This document shows positions 20,403 through 30,600 of a DNA stretch of 64,000 nt, piece after piece. The notes beneath the pieces were generated by a model that saw nothing but the letters and a program-made list of their open reading frames with translations, searched no databases and was not told the origin of the DNA. The stretch covers positions 1 through 64,000 of the forward strand of contig QPMI01000218.1 in NCBI GenBank assembly GCA_004431415.1, read 5' to 3'. Origin of the DNA: Cyanophora paradoxa. Lineage: Eukaryota > Glaucocystophyceae > Cyanophorales > Cyanophoraceae. A program made the translations under genes and the position numbers. Every line of letters begins with the position of its first letter. Position 1 is the first letter of the stretch.

Positions 20403-21600
20403 ATGCAGGCCTTCGCAGTCGTACCTCCGGCGCTCGCCGGCGTGTCCCGTGCGCCACCGGGCGCCCGCACGTGCGCGCCGACGGCATTCATTGGCCGCCG
20501 GCTCCGGCCCGCGGAACGCCGCGCCGCGGCCGCCGCCATCCGCTTCGAATCCTCGCCGCGTGCCGAGGCCGCGGCCCCGGCCGAGAGTGAGCGCCCCGCG
20601 CAACGCGTGGCGCCAGCAGCGGCCTGACGGCGGGCGGCAGCGGAGGCGCAGAAGCGCGAGCTGCTGCGGCTCATCGAGGCGGACCCGCACGGGAACCGCT
20701 CCGCCATCCTCCAGGCGCGCCGGCCCCGCCCGCCGGCGCCGCGCCGGGCGAGCGCGAGCGAGCGGGGCCGCGGCCGCGGGGCGCAGGCGGCGCGGCGGCT
20801 GGAGCGGGCGAACCCGACGGCGCGGCCGGCGGAGACGGCGGTCGAGCTCTTCGACGGCAACTGGGAGCTCGAGTGGACGAGCGGCGAGCGCACCTCCTCC
20901 GCCCGCCAGAAGCGCTCCATCAAGTCCGCCCCGCCCGCCCGCCCCGCCCCGCCCCGCCCCGCGGCCCGCCCCGTCGAGCGGGGTCGGCGCGCAGCGACCT
21001 CTCGAAGAAGGGCGGCGTCCTGCAGCCGATCTCCGGCGCCGCCGGCGGCCCCCGCGCCCTCCAGGCCCGCCACCGGCCCCCGCCCCCCCCCCACCCCCTC
21101 TAACCCCGTACCCCAGAACGTGGTGGAGGCGTTCGGCGTGCGGCTCGTGCTCGAGGGCCCGTGGGAGGTCGTCGGCCCCGAGACCATCCGCGTCCGCCCG
21201 TACCCCCCGAAACCGCCTTGTCCCCCCCTCGACCGTTCGCGGGGTACGCAGTTCACGTTCGAGTCGGCGTCCGTGAAGGCCTGGTTCCTCCCCGCCGTCC
21301 GCTTCCCCCTCAAGGACGTCGGCTTCGGTGCGTCCGTACCCCCCTTCCTCCACCCCCACCCCCTCTCGACTTTCCCCCGCCCACGGGTGACTCCGCAGGG
21401 AACGTGCGGCACGTGTACATCGATTCGGACATGCGCCTCGGGTGGGGCGACGGCGGCGGCCTCGCCGTGCGCCCCGTACCCCGCCCGCTCTCTTCCTTCC
21501 CCCCCCCCCCCCCCCCCCCCCCCCGTCGGAGTGCTCAGGCGGGGCAGGTGTACACGAAGCGGGCGGCGGAGGGGCGTGAGGCGCGCCGGGCGGGGGGGGG
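20403..21600 (+). CDS. Plastid-lipid-associated protein (PAP/fibrillin), muroplast-targeted
   Basis: Fibrillins coat plastid lipid bodies and thylakoid margins. Exons 20403-20586, 20641-20714, 20787-20923, 20995-21064, 21117-21191, 21252-21327, 21399-21466 and from 21548 join in phase. The leader starts MQAFAVVPPALAGVSR, with Phe at position 4 as in glaucophyte muroplast transit peptides. The mature part has the PAP pattern: KRELLRLIEADPHGNRSAIL, ANPTARPAETAVELFDGNW, ELEWTSGERTSS, NVVEAFGVRLVLEG, FTFESASVKAWF, and the C-terminal GNVRHVYIDSDMRLGWGDGG followed by VYTKR. The introns at 20715 and 21065 have GC donors. The intron at 21467 holds an unbroken C run of about 26. The stop is uncertain because the last exon enters a G run near 21595-21602. 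Confidence 0.88.
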
Positions 21601-22416
21601 GGGCGCGCCGCCGGGCCGCAGCGCCTCGGCGGGGCCGGGCCCACGGCGGGCCGGGCCCACGGCGGGGCCGGTCCGGGGCCGGACCCGGAGGGCCGACGAT
21701 CGTGCGGGGGCCTCCGCCGCGCCCCGCCCCGCGCTCCGATGCCCGGAAGCCACGTTGGGCCCGAGGGCGATTTGGCGTCGGGCGAAGACCCCGTGCCGTG
21801 CCAGCTGCAGGCTGGCCCGGGACTCTCGGAACCGGGCCGGCCGGCCGGGACCCTCACCTCCTCCCCCCACCCCACCCCACCTCCCCCCCCCCCCCCCCCT
21901 CCGGTCCCCCGCCCGCATTCTAGTGCACGTGGCGAGTTCAAATGTGCATCATACAATTATGTCCGCGCGTGCAAGTGGGGATCGGCTGCGCGGTTGCGAG
22001 ACACAGCGGGGCCGAGCTTCAGGGGCGCGCGCCGACGTCCCGGGAGGGCGGCTGCAGCCAGCCCCGCAGGAGGCCCTCCGCGACGTCCGCGAGGCCGCGG
22101 CTCCGGCCGCGGCTCCGGCCGTCTCCACGCCGGCCGCTGACGGGGCCGGCTCCAGCTGCACGGAGCCGCCGAACGTCCGGCCGCCGCCCGCCCGCCCGTC
22201 CTCGAGCTGCTGCAGGGCCTGGCGAAGTGTTAGTGGAGGGGTCGAGACGGGGCGCGCGGGCACGCGAGCCGGGAGGGGGCGGGGCGGGACCTGGAGGGGG
22301 ACGAGGTCCAGCAGCTGCCCGGCGGCCGGCGCGAGGCCGAAGCGCTCCAGGCCGCCGCACCCCCGGGCCCAGCAATCGCTCAAGCAGGCTCAAGCTCTAA
22401 ATCTAGCTTATAATTG

Positions 22417-22439
22417 TATATATATATATATATATATAT
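22417..22439. repeat. (TA)n microsatellite
   Basis: Uninterrupted alternating TA of about 23 bp at the edge of the AT-rich palindromic patch. Confidence 0.9.
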
Positions 22440-22499
22440 CTGCAGAACGCCGCGGTCTTCTGAATCCTCATATGCATCTAGATCCGGGCACGAGATCAC

Positions 22500-22640
22500 G
22501 CGCTAGTTTTGCGCTTCACATGTTTTCGCGCGCTGTACGCATAACGGCATGAGAGAGCATGCATCGGATCGAATATTTCTAGAGCGCGAAATTTGCGAGC
22601 ATCCGCGAAACACGTGCCCCGGGCTTGCATTCAATTGCAT
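22500..22640. repeat. Dispersed repeat, copy A
   Basis: It shares ordered blocks with 25813-25960: TTTTGCGCT, ACATGTTTT, GCGCGCTG, a GAGCAT..GCAT block, then the long match GAGCGCGAAATTTGCGAGCA continuing TCCGCG. The blocks keep order and spacing, so this is a diverged repeat family rather than chance. Confidence 0.75.
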
Positions 22641-22768
22641 GCCCAATTGCAATTGCATGCATGAGCTAGATCGCGATCTAGACTAGATGATCTAGACAAT
22701 ATCTAGACAGGGCCGGGGCGATCGCGAGCGCAAAGTGCAAGTGTAGCAATATAAACTCGTTCAACGGT

Positions 22769-23290
22769 TCAGCCGACATGAATCACAGGAAACGGGCCTT
22801 CGGACATGAATCTTTGCCACTCCCGCCGCTCGGCCTTGCGAGAGGTCTCGCGAAATCGGTGGCCATGGCGCATATGGCCACGTGCACGTGTTGCAGGTCG
22901 AGGGGCTTCTTCCTGCCGGGGGCTCCCCGATATATACCACAAGTCCGCGGGCAGCCAGTTGTGAAGAAGGCTCCAGGTGCGGTGAAAGTTCGGCATCGTG
23001 GACGAGGTGAAGCTGATGTGGTGCCGAGGCGGCGCCGGCGTCGACGTTGCCCTCGCCAGCTGCTGCAGCGGCTGCGCATGCGCATGCGACGCGGGCCCGC
23101 GGGCAGGTGAGGCTGCAGGCGTGGATTCGAAGGCGTGAGGAGGTCAGGGCGGCGGGCGGGGACCTGGAGGGTGCGAGCGTCCCGTTTCTCGTCGCTGACG
23201 ACACTGAGCGACATGCGCCGCAGGGCTCCGCCGCACTCGAGCAGCGCCCCGACCTCGGCCTCCCTGGATGGACGTTCGAATTTATAATCA
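22769..23290 (-). CDS. Possible small gene, frame uncertain
   Basis: On the minus strand, ALLECGGALRRMSLSVVSDE (about 23180-23240) looks coding and ends near a possible GT donor. A second stretch, MPNFHRTWSLLHNWLPADLW (22,935-22,996), is followed by a stop at about 22,769. Two competing frames overlap in the second part and no splice makes one clearly right. No family is recognised. Confidence 0.3.
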
Positions 23291-23513
23291 TAATTATATA
23301 GGGACGAACAGCGATCAAACGCACGTCAAAGGCCGCCGCACGTCCAGGTCAAGAAGATCGATAGTGCGAGCTCGTGAAGCTCGCGAGATCAAATGCGCGA
23401 GAGTTTCTGGGTCGAAAGTCTCCCGGCGGCAGCCTGCGCAAATCTTGGGATAAGTGCTGGTTATGCAAGCTCAATTAATATTGAGTAGATGCATGATTGT
23501 AGCTCATGGTGAA

Positions 23514-23890
23514 TTATTTGAAAGGTGCACCCTCAATGTGCAGATCCAAGCTCAGGGGCGACGCGGCCGCGATTGCGCTGATGGCGTCGGCGAGACCCAG
23601 CAGGCAGCCTCGCGCCCCCTCGACTGTCTCGCAGGCGATGGAAGCCTTGAGCTGGCGCAACTTTTGTGCGCCGCCCAGCGCCGATGCGTCCTCGCGCGAG
23701 ACCGAGGCGACTTTCTCGTCAATCTGCGACATTAATTTGATCCATTTCGCCAACGGCTTCACAAAGCATTCATTAATTGAATGCACTTTGACGTTGACAA
23801 CAGAGCGCAGCTGCGGCATGGAGCCGAATCCACGAAGGTCCTCGCCAGAAACGATCGCTGGCCTGGCCGTGGTTCAACAAGTTAGCCAAA
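23514..23890 (-). CDS. Hypothetical helical protein
   Basis: An open frame ends at a TAA just below 23514 and is open up to about 23,890. It reads GFGSMPQLRSVVNVKVHSIN, KPLAKWIKLMSQIDEKVASV and ARGCLLGLADAISAI, an amphipathic-helix pattern with balanced composition, unlike shadow frames here. The first ATG in frame is at about 23819, but GEDLRGFGS just before it suggests an upstream exon. No family is recognised; it could be an alpha-helical bundle such as a BAR-type domain, but this is a guess. Confidence 0.45.
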
Positions 23891-24145
23891 GGGTATCGAT
23901 ATCTTCATATCAAACATGAACATCACCTTTGGTCTCACCTCGAGCTCTTCACCACAAAATTTTGAAGCGATTGGCCGGCGGGGCCAGCCCCGAGTGCCGC
24001 AGGCCCCCCGCGGATATCGAGGCACTCTCGATCTAGCTATAGATCTGGCGGTCGACGTCGCGACCGAGGCTTCACTTTAGATTTTCCAGGTACGTATAAT
24101 TCACGGCAGCAATTTAAAACGTCGAATTAATTTGGTCATTCGTAT

Positions 24146-25318
24146 TTATTTGAGCGAGATTAAACATTCGTTCGTATGCATTAGTTTACCTTCGTCCGTG
24201 TCCGAATCCCCTTGAGCTCTGCATTCCAATCCGAAGTCCAGAGTCACTCGCTCGAGAGAGGCGAGCGGGGCCAAAGCTGCGACGGCCGCTCCGGATCCAC
24301 CGGATATCGACGGAGAGAACAGGACAGAGCGAAGCAGCGGGCAACACCGGGCGACGGCTGCCACCGCGGGACCGCTGAACCGGCACAGGCCGTCTGCAGC
24401 TGCAGGGGACGAGGGAAAGAGGGAGAGCGACCGCAGGAGGCGGAAGGGGGAGAAGGACGGGAGGAGCTCCCAAGATGAATACTCTATGTATCTTCCAAAA
24501 GCCCAAACATCGACTGTGAAATCTTCGAGGGGCGGCCACGAGTCGGGGCTGGCGTCGGGGCGAGTCGCTGCGATGGCGGCCGCGGCGAGCGTCTCCGAGA
24601 CGAGCCCGGAAACGGCGAATTTGGGGAGCCGCACTCCGAACGCCCTGAAAGAGGAAGAATCCACAGAGAGATAGAGATTGACAATACGTATACGTATACC
24701 GGCACTGGATCCGGAGGATGCTGCACCGGAGCTAGCTGTAGCTCTCTGCTGGCCATGGGCACGAGCGCTCGAGACGTCAGTGGGCCCCCCGACAGCTGCA
24801 GCTGCTTGTGTGCACTGCAACTGCAGTTGGCCGACGAACGCTTTGGATGCGGCGAGGAACTCGGATGCTCGAGCGTGCGCGTACTGGGTCCGGAGCTGCA
24901 GGAGATGCTGATTCCGACGCCGACGGACAGTTTTGATCTGGTCCTCGAGGGGAACAGCGGGGTCCGGGATGGTCATCGTGAGCTGCAGGATGACCGAGAG
25001 GCGTCGTGCGAGGCGGATGCGCCCGGACTGGATGCGCCACGCCAGCTCCCTCAAGCCCCAGGGGTCCTGCACCTCGACGAAGAGGAGCTCCCAAACCGCG
25101 CCGTCGAAGGCGCGGCGCCACTGGCGGCAGACGGCGCGCAGCTCCAGCGCCTCCAGGGCGCCGACGAGGGCGAGCACGCGCGCCACCACCGCATCCGGCA
25201 GCGCTGAGAACGGGTCGTCTTTCCGCGTCTGATCGTGATCGATGTCGACGCCGCTGCGAGCCACGGTGAGCTCGCGGAACCCGCACGCGAAATTATTTCG
25301 CGACAGCGGAAACCGCAA
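24146..25318 (-). CDS. F-box protein with degenerate leucine-rich C-terminus
   Basis: F-box proteins recruit substrates to SCF ubiquitin ligases. The frame is open for 390 codons. The F-box is at residues 34-80: DPFSALPDAVVARVLALVG, then ELRAVCRQWRRAFDGAVWE. A linker of about 100 residues follows with a likely helix (RNQHLLQLRTQYAHARASEF) and a Ser/Ala-rich patch. The C-terminal half has repeated hydrophobic strands reminiscent of F-box LRR proteins (FRLLRSLSLFPSS, CCPLLRSVLFSPS, LASLERVTLDF). No ATG occurs early in the frame, so the true first exon lies upstream; a TCGCAG acceptor near residue 20 is a candidate start of this exon. GC content is lower than in genes left of 22 kb. Confidence 0.75.
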   Translation of the reverse strand: MRFPLSRNNFACGFRELTVARSGVDIDHDQTRKDDPFSALPDAVVARVLALVGALEALELRAVCRQWRRAFDGAVWELLFVEVQDPWGLRELAWRIQSGRIRLARRLSVILQLTMTIPDPAVPLEDQIKTVRRRRNQHLLQLRTQYAHARASEFLAASKAFVGQLQLQCTQAAAAVGGPTDVSSARAHGQQRATASSGAASSGSSAGIRIRIVNLYLSVDSSSFRAFGVRLPKFAVSGLVSETLAAAAIAATRPDASPDSWPPLEDFTVDVWAFGRYIEYSSWELLPSFSPFRLLRSLSLFPSSPAAADGLCRFSGPAVAAVARCCPLLRSVLFSPSISGGSGAAVAALAPLASLERVTLDFGLECRAQGDSDTDEGKLMHTNECLISLK

Positions 25319-26446
25319 TTCAATCGTTATTATAATTTACAAGTGAGAAATTAAGCGCACGAGCTTGATGATCTCACGCCACTCGGCGCTTGCATTTGCG
25401 CAGTTGTAGCGACGTCCTCGAGCGTGTGATCGTACTCATCATCATGATCAGCTGACTCTTCCTCGTCGTTTAAAGTTTTGCTCTTCCCGGAGTCCCCGTC
25501 GTGATTGATACAGGCGGTGCTGCAGTCAAATCAATGTAAGCACGCAGATTGCAATTGGAAAAATTTGCAACGCACGAGCTCGAGCTCGCGTCGCGTTTTC
25601 GAACGAGCTTGGCACCATTGACGTCGCAAGCTCCCGCTTCCGCTTTTTGCGGAACTGGCTGCTTCTGCTGCGAATTCGAATTCGAAGGATGAGCTCAATC
25701 TGACGCGGTGAACGCGTACGCGGACTCGGGGCGCACGAGGACTTCGACTCCCCGCTTAAGCTTGCATTTGCAGACGCCGCAGTGCGAGCCGTCTGGGCGC
25801 GCGTCGCAGCGATGATGCGCGCCAATTTTGCGCTGTACATGTTTTTTTGCGCGCTGCGAGCGATGGGTGAGCATATATATGCATATGCATGCTGAGCGCG
25901 AAATTTGCGAGCATCCGCGCGCGAACCACGGGGCCCGGCTACAGCTCTGCCTGCACGCCGCGCGCGGCGCAAGCTTTAAATTTAGAATATCTAGCAAGCA
26001 CGGAATAAACGTCCGGGTACGTCCGCGCTCTCCCCTGTATATATAGCTATAGCTAGCCTAGTATAGTATCTATATAGCTTAAAGTGTCGGCGCTCCTCTA
26101 GATCTAGCTATAGCTTGGGCTTCCTAGCTAGGCCTCGAATAATGAGTCCGACGGTCGAATTCGAATCGACTCGAGCTCGCGATATATATAGCGATCGATC
26201 GATCGAGCTCCGGCCGGCCGGCCCTTAATTATATAAAATACAATTATATGCTTCGAATTCACGATCATTTTATTTTCTCTTCCTAGGCCGGCCGGCGGTC
26301 GGCTCCTAGCTATAGGCCTCTATAGATCCCCGCGAAATTTAATAATCCTCGTTATGCTCGATCGATATCATTAATTATATAAAATATTAAGTCCTCCGAG
26401 CCCGCACTCCGCCCCTACCCATCCTTCAAATTTCCCCATCCGCGAT
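25319..26446. other. AT-rich intergenic region with palindromes
   Basis: No convincing gene is seen. It holds dispersed repeat copy B (25813-25960). At 26,040-26,390 it is dense in TATA, CTAG, AGCT, GATC and GGCCGG palindromes, and TTAATTATATAAAATA occurs twice (about 26,225 and 26,371). It borders the MITE. Confidence 0.5.
25813..25960. repeat. Dispersed repeat, copy B
   Basis: This is the partner of 22500-22640, with the same blocks in the same order. It differs by small indels and an expanded TATATATGCATATGCATGC segment in the middle. Confidence 0.75.
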
Positions 26447-27108
26447 CACTAGTAAAAGGGGGGTCGCCGGAGCCTGTTGATTTAAATCAGTGAGCCGTCA
26501 GCCTGACTCCAGCCTGATTGCTAGATTGCCGACTTGCGGCCCAAAATCGAGCCTTGGGACGGAAGCCGGCCGCGGCGGCCGCCGGGGCGGCCCGGGCGCT
26601 GCGCATGGCCGCCGACGAGCCTAACTGTAGTATCTGGTTTAGTTTCAATCCTTGGACGTTCAGTGTGTTTAGTGTTTAGGTTTCAGTCTTTGAACGTTTA
26701 GTGCGTTTTAGTGCGAGGTAGAATTCGAACACGTTTAGATGTAAAATGAAAGTTCCGATTCTTCTACATGTGCTGGCGCGATGCTGGCCATGGGGGCGGG
26801 GCGGGGGTATACGTAGCAATGCAAGCCTGGTTCAGCCTGATGTAAGCCTGATTCAAGCCTGATCATGATGTTCAAGCCTGATTGAAGCCTGACTAGAGCC
26901 TGATTCAAGCCTCATTCAGCCTGATTCAAGCCTTTTTCAGCCTGTTTCAAATCAGGCTCATGATCAGTCGACATCCCGGATCGGAGTCCTCCTCAGGGCC
27001 TAAATAAGGCTGAGCCTGATTCAAGTTTTGCCAAGCCTGTCTCCGCCTGATTCAAGCTTGCTTTCAATCAGGCTGAAAATGGCTCCGGCGACCCCCCCCT
27101 TACTAGTG
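26447..27108. mobile_element. Non-autonomous CACTA (En/Spm)-type transposon, 662 bp
   Basis: The element has 28-bp terminal inverted repeats (26447-26474 and 27081-27108) matching at 26 of 28 positions, starting CACTAGTAA and ending TTACTAGTG. It is flanked by the 3-bp duplication GAT (26444-26446 and 27109-27111). The CACTA terminus plus a 3-bp target duplication is the hallmark of this superfamily. The right half (about 26,825-27,075) has many copies of AAGCCTGATT or its complement, as subterminal transposase-binding repeats do. No coding capacity is seen, so it needs an autonomous partner elsewhere. Confidence 0.9.
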
Positions 27109-27111
27109 GAT

Positions 27112-27660
27112 TGCAGGGTGTCTTCGATTCCGTCCGGCCCATGGCCAGCTAAGGCTGCCGTCGGATCCAGAGCGATAATCGTTCATTAGTTCACGCCCCC
27201 TTAACTTGTAAGGAACTAGAGTGAGTTGCCTGGGCGTGTACGTGCATTCGTTGCGCATGCATCCATCTCTCTCCATCCCTCTCGCATCCATCAATGTCCT
27301 TTCAAGTTTGCATCCATCTCTCCACGATTTGTGACTTTTAGATCTGATCATGATCCTTTAATTTATTTCTGCAGGTCACAGGTACGTATACCCGCGCGGC
27401 GGCCGGTTGCGAGCGAGGTGGGAGAGACTGTTCGTGCACGGTGCACGTGCACTGCACGTCATCGCGCAGTGCGGCGTACTACTAGTGTCTACTACTACGG
27501 TGCGCGTGGCCATGGGGTCGGGCTAGCACTATAGACCGTGATCGTGGCTGGGACAGACATTATTTAATTTGATTCGCGAAAACCTACGGCTAGTTTCGAT
27601 CTTCGATTCGCCTCAACATAGCTTACATAGTTTATCGTTCACGGGTTATTTGCCCTATAT
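27112..27660. other. Intergenic, 3' flank of the FN3 gene
   Basis: There are short direct repeats of GCATCCATCTCTC (about 27,258-27,322) and a GTGCAC-rich palindromic patch near 27,435. No supported gene. Confidence 0.4.
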
Positions 27661-30600
27661 CTAGCTCTGGAGCATGGCAGCGATCATGCAGAGGATACAG
27701 ACGGCGTTCAGAGAATGCGAGGCGGGTCCTGGGGTGCCGCTCGCGGACATTGGCACGACCGACAGCTGCACTGCCTTCCCCGACGGCAGGTTCTGGCACT
27801 TGAACGAGGTCTGGGTGCCGGGCACGGTTGCGATGGGGAGCCCGCCCTGCAGGACGGCGTACGTGGCGGGCGCGCCGGTCGCCGGGTGCTTCCACGTGAG
27901 CGTGCCCGTCGTGGTGCCGAAGGGCGGGCTCTCCACGTCCGCGAGCTCGAGGTCCGCCGGCGCCCCCGGGCCCGGGGCCCCCGGGGCCCGCGCCGCCGTC
28001 GTGGCGGCCGGCGCCGAGCCCGAGCGCGCGGGCGCCCCCCGACCGGTGCTGAGGAGCGGAAGGGCCAGGCTGGCGCTGCTCGGGGCGCGCTGCGGGCCCG
28101 GCCCGGCGGACTTGGACCGCACGGGCATCACCTCGAGAACCGCCCCCGGGGGCAGCCCCGTCGCCGTGTACGAGTTCTTGCCGCTGGCAGACGGGGGCAC
28201 GACCGCCGCCTGCTGCCCGTTGACGAGAACAGCGTAGCTGCGCGAAGGCCAGTCGGGTATCGATACCGGTGATTGACACACAGAAGCAGTACTTCAATTC
28301 ATAAGCGTAAATTGAAGCCATTTAATATTGCAACGAACCCGCTGATGTCGGCCTGCTGGGTCTTCGCAGGGGCATCCCAGGTGAGCTCTGCCGCCGACGC
28401 GTCGGGGGCGATGGGCGTCGCAGCCATGCTGAACGCGCCGCTCCGAGGCAGCGAGGATCCGGGGCTGGACGACACGAGGAGGGGGAACGAAGGCGTGCCG
28501 GCGGCGCCTCCGGCAGACATGGGGACAACGACGAAACTGGACGCTGACCCGTCACCCGCCCCTCCAGCACTGGCCGCGGACTGCGGCGGCCGGGCGGGGA
28601 TGTTGAAGGACGTCTGGGAACGAGGGACCGCGCCCACAACCCGGCCGTTCTGCATGACAGTGTACGATGCCGCGGGGCCCGCCGCGGGATGCTTCCACGA
28701 CAGCGTTCCGGAGGAGGGCGACGCGTGAGTGGCGGTGAGGCAAAGGCCGGAGGGCGCTTGCGGGCTCGGGGCCGCCCCTGCGAAACTGGCACCGCTGGAC
28801 GGAGTAACGGGGACTTGCGGGCTGGCCGGGCCGCTCGGCGCGCCCGACGGCGAGAGCGGCACCACCGAGAAGGCCGCGGGGGCGTTCGGCTGCAGGCCCG
28901 TCGCAGTGAAGGTGTTCGTGTCGGCGCCCGTCGCGGGCACGGTCGCGATCTGCTGGCCGTTCTTGAGGACAGCGAACCTGAAGGCGCGCACGCAGCCCGC
29001 TCAATCAGCATAGCCGCCGCAGAAATGGAAGCGAAAGCATTGCGCGGAGCCCGCGCTACGCACTGCGAGGTGGGGCCAGCGCCGCCCTGCGGCCGGTTCC
29101 ACGCGAGGCGAGCGCTCGACGCCGAGGCCGGCGTCGCCGTCAGCGTGATGCCCGCACCAGGGCTCGACGGGACGCCCACAGAGAGCGGGGCCGAGGCCGT
29201 GCCCGGCGCGCCGCCCGGTCCCATCGGGACGACGCTGAGCGTCGCCACGCCGTCGCGCGGCAGGTCCGAGACGCTAGTCGAGGTGCTGCTGCCTGGAACG
29301 GTGTCGACGGGGCGCCGTCCTTCATGATCTGGTAGCTCTGCGGGGCGCCCGTCGCCGGGTGGTTCCACGAGAGGGTGCCCGAGGTGCCGCCCAGGAGGCC
29401 CGTCGAGACGTTCGTGAGCTGCACGTTGGACGGAGCAGAAAGGGCGCCCGCGCCCGGCGAGCCCGCGCCGCCGAGGCCGCTCGCCGGCGTCACTGGCACC
29501 TGCACGCTGGCGGGCCGGACGGGGAGCCCGACGGCGAGAGCGGCACAACCGAGAAGACGGCCGGCACGCCGGGCTGCAGGCCCGTCGCCACGAACGAGTT
29601 CGTCTCGCCGGTCGCCGGCACCGTCGCGACCGGCTGGCCGTTCTGGAGGACGGAGTACGACGCCCTGCGCGAAACACGCTTCCGCGTCAGACTCGCGCCG
29701 CGAAACACTCGCCCACGCCCCGGGGCGGGGCGGGCGGCAGGGCGGGGCACGCACGGGGCGCCGGCGCCGCCCTGCGGGCGGTTCCACGCGAGCTTGGCGC
29801 TGGAGGCCGAGGCCGGCGTGGCCGTGAGGACGAGCCCGGAGCCCGGGTTCGACGGGATGCCCGCGGCAAGGGACGGCGACGGAGTGCCCGCAGCGCCACC
29901 GGGCTGATGGGCACGACGCTGAGGTTCGCCACGCCGCCGCGCGGCAGGTCGGAGACGGTTGCGGATGTCTTGCTGCCCGGGACGGTGCCGACGGAAACGC
30001 CGTCCTTCACGATCTGGTAGCTCTGCGGGGCGCCCGTCGCCGGCGGGCTCCACGAGAGGGTGCCCGAGGCGCTGCTTCCGCCCGAGGGCGACACGCTCGT
30101 GAGCTGCAGGTTCGAGGGGGCGGAGGGCGAGGAGGCGCCGGGCCCGAAGCCCGCGCCGCCGGCCCCCGCGTACGGCGTGACGGGGACTTGCGGGCTGGCC
30201 GGGCCGCTCGGCGCGCCCGACGGCGAGAGCGGCACCACCGAGAAGGCCGCGGGGGCGTTCGGCTGCAGGCCCGTCGCAGTGAAGGTGTTCGTGTCGGCGC
30301 CCGTCGCGGGCACGGTCGCGATCTGCTGGCCGTTCTTGAGGACAGCGAACCTGAAGGCGCGCACGCAGCCCGCTCAATCAGCATAGCCGCCGCAGAAATG
30401 GAAGCGAAAGCATTGCGCGGAGCCCGCGCTACGCACTGCGAGGTGGGGCCAGCGCCGCCCTGCGGCCGGTTCCACGCGAGGCGAGCGCTCGACGCCGAGG
30501 CCGGCGTCGCCGTCAGCGTGATGCCCGCACCAGGGCTCGACGGGACGCCCACAGAGAGCGGGGCCGAGGCCGTGCCCGGCGCGCCGCCGGTCCCATCGGG

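Larger units (their letters stand above)
21601..22768. other. Mixed region, possible small minus-strand gene
   Basis: A minus-strand frame at about 21949-22383 (start MSDCWARGCGGLERF, later QALQQLEDGRAGGGRTFGG) could be a small two-exon gene, but no family or firm splice is seen. From about 22,390 the base composition shifts to AT-rich sequence full of short palindromes (CTAG, GATC, GCATGC, CAATTG). Confidence 0.3.

Noticed and set aside
17807-21956. 1,201- and 590-codon minus-strand frames across XLF, dynein-stalk and fibrillin genes
   Set aside because: Length comes from the lack of stops in GC-rich DNA. They run through introns and opposite-strand genes; only the dynein-stalk exons within show family similarity.
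25526-25997. Two overlapping minus-strand frames near 25.5-26.0 kb
   Set aside because: They overlap the dispersed repeat, lack motifs and do not match each other's frame; probably noncoding.
26800-27080. AAGCCTGATT repeats as an independent minisatellite
   Set aside because: They lie wholly inside the 662-bp element with TIRs and a target duplication, so they are better read as its subterminal repeats.
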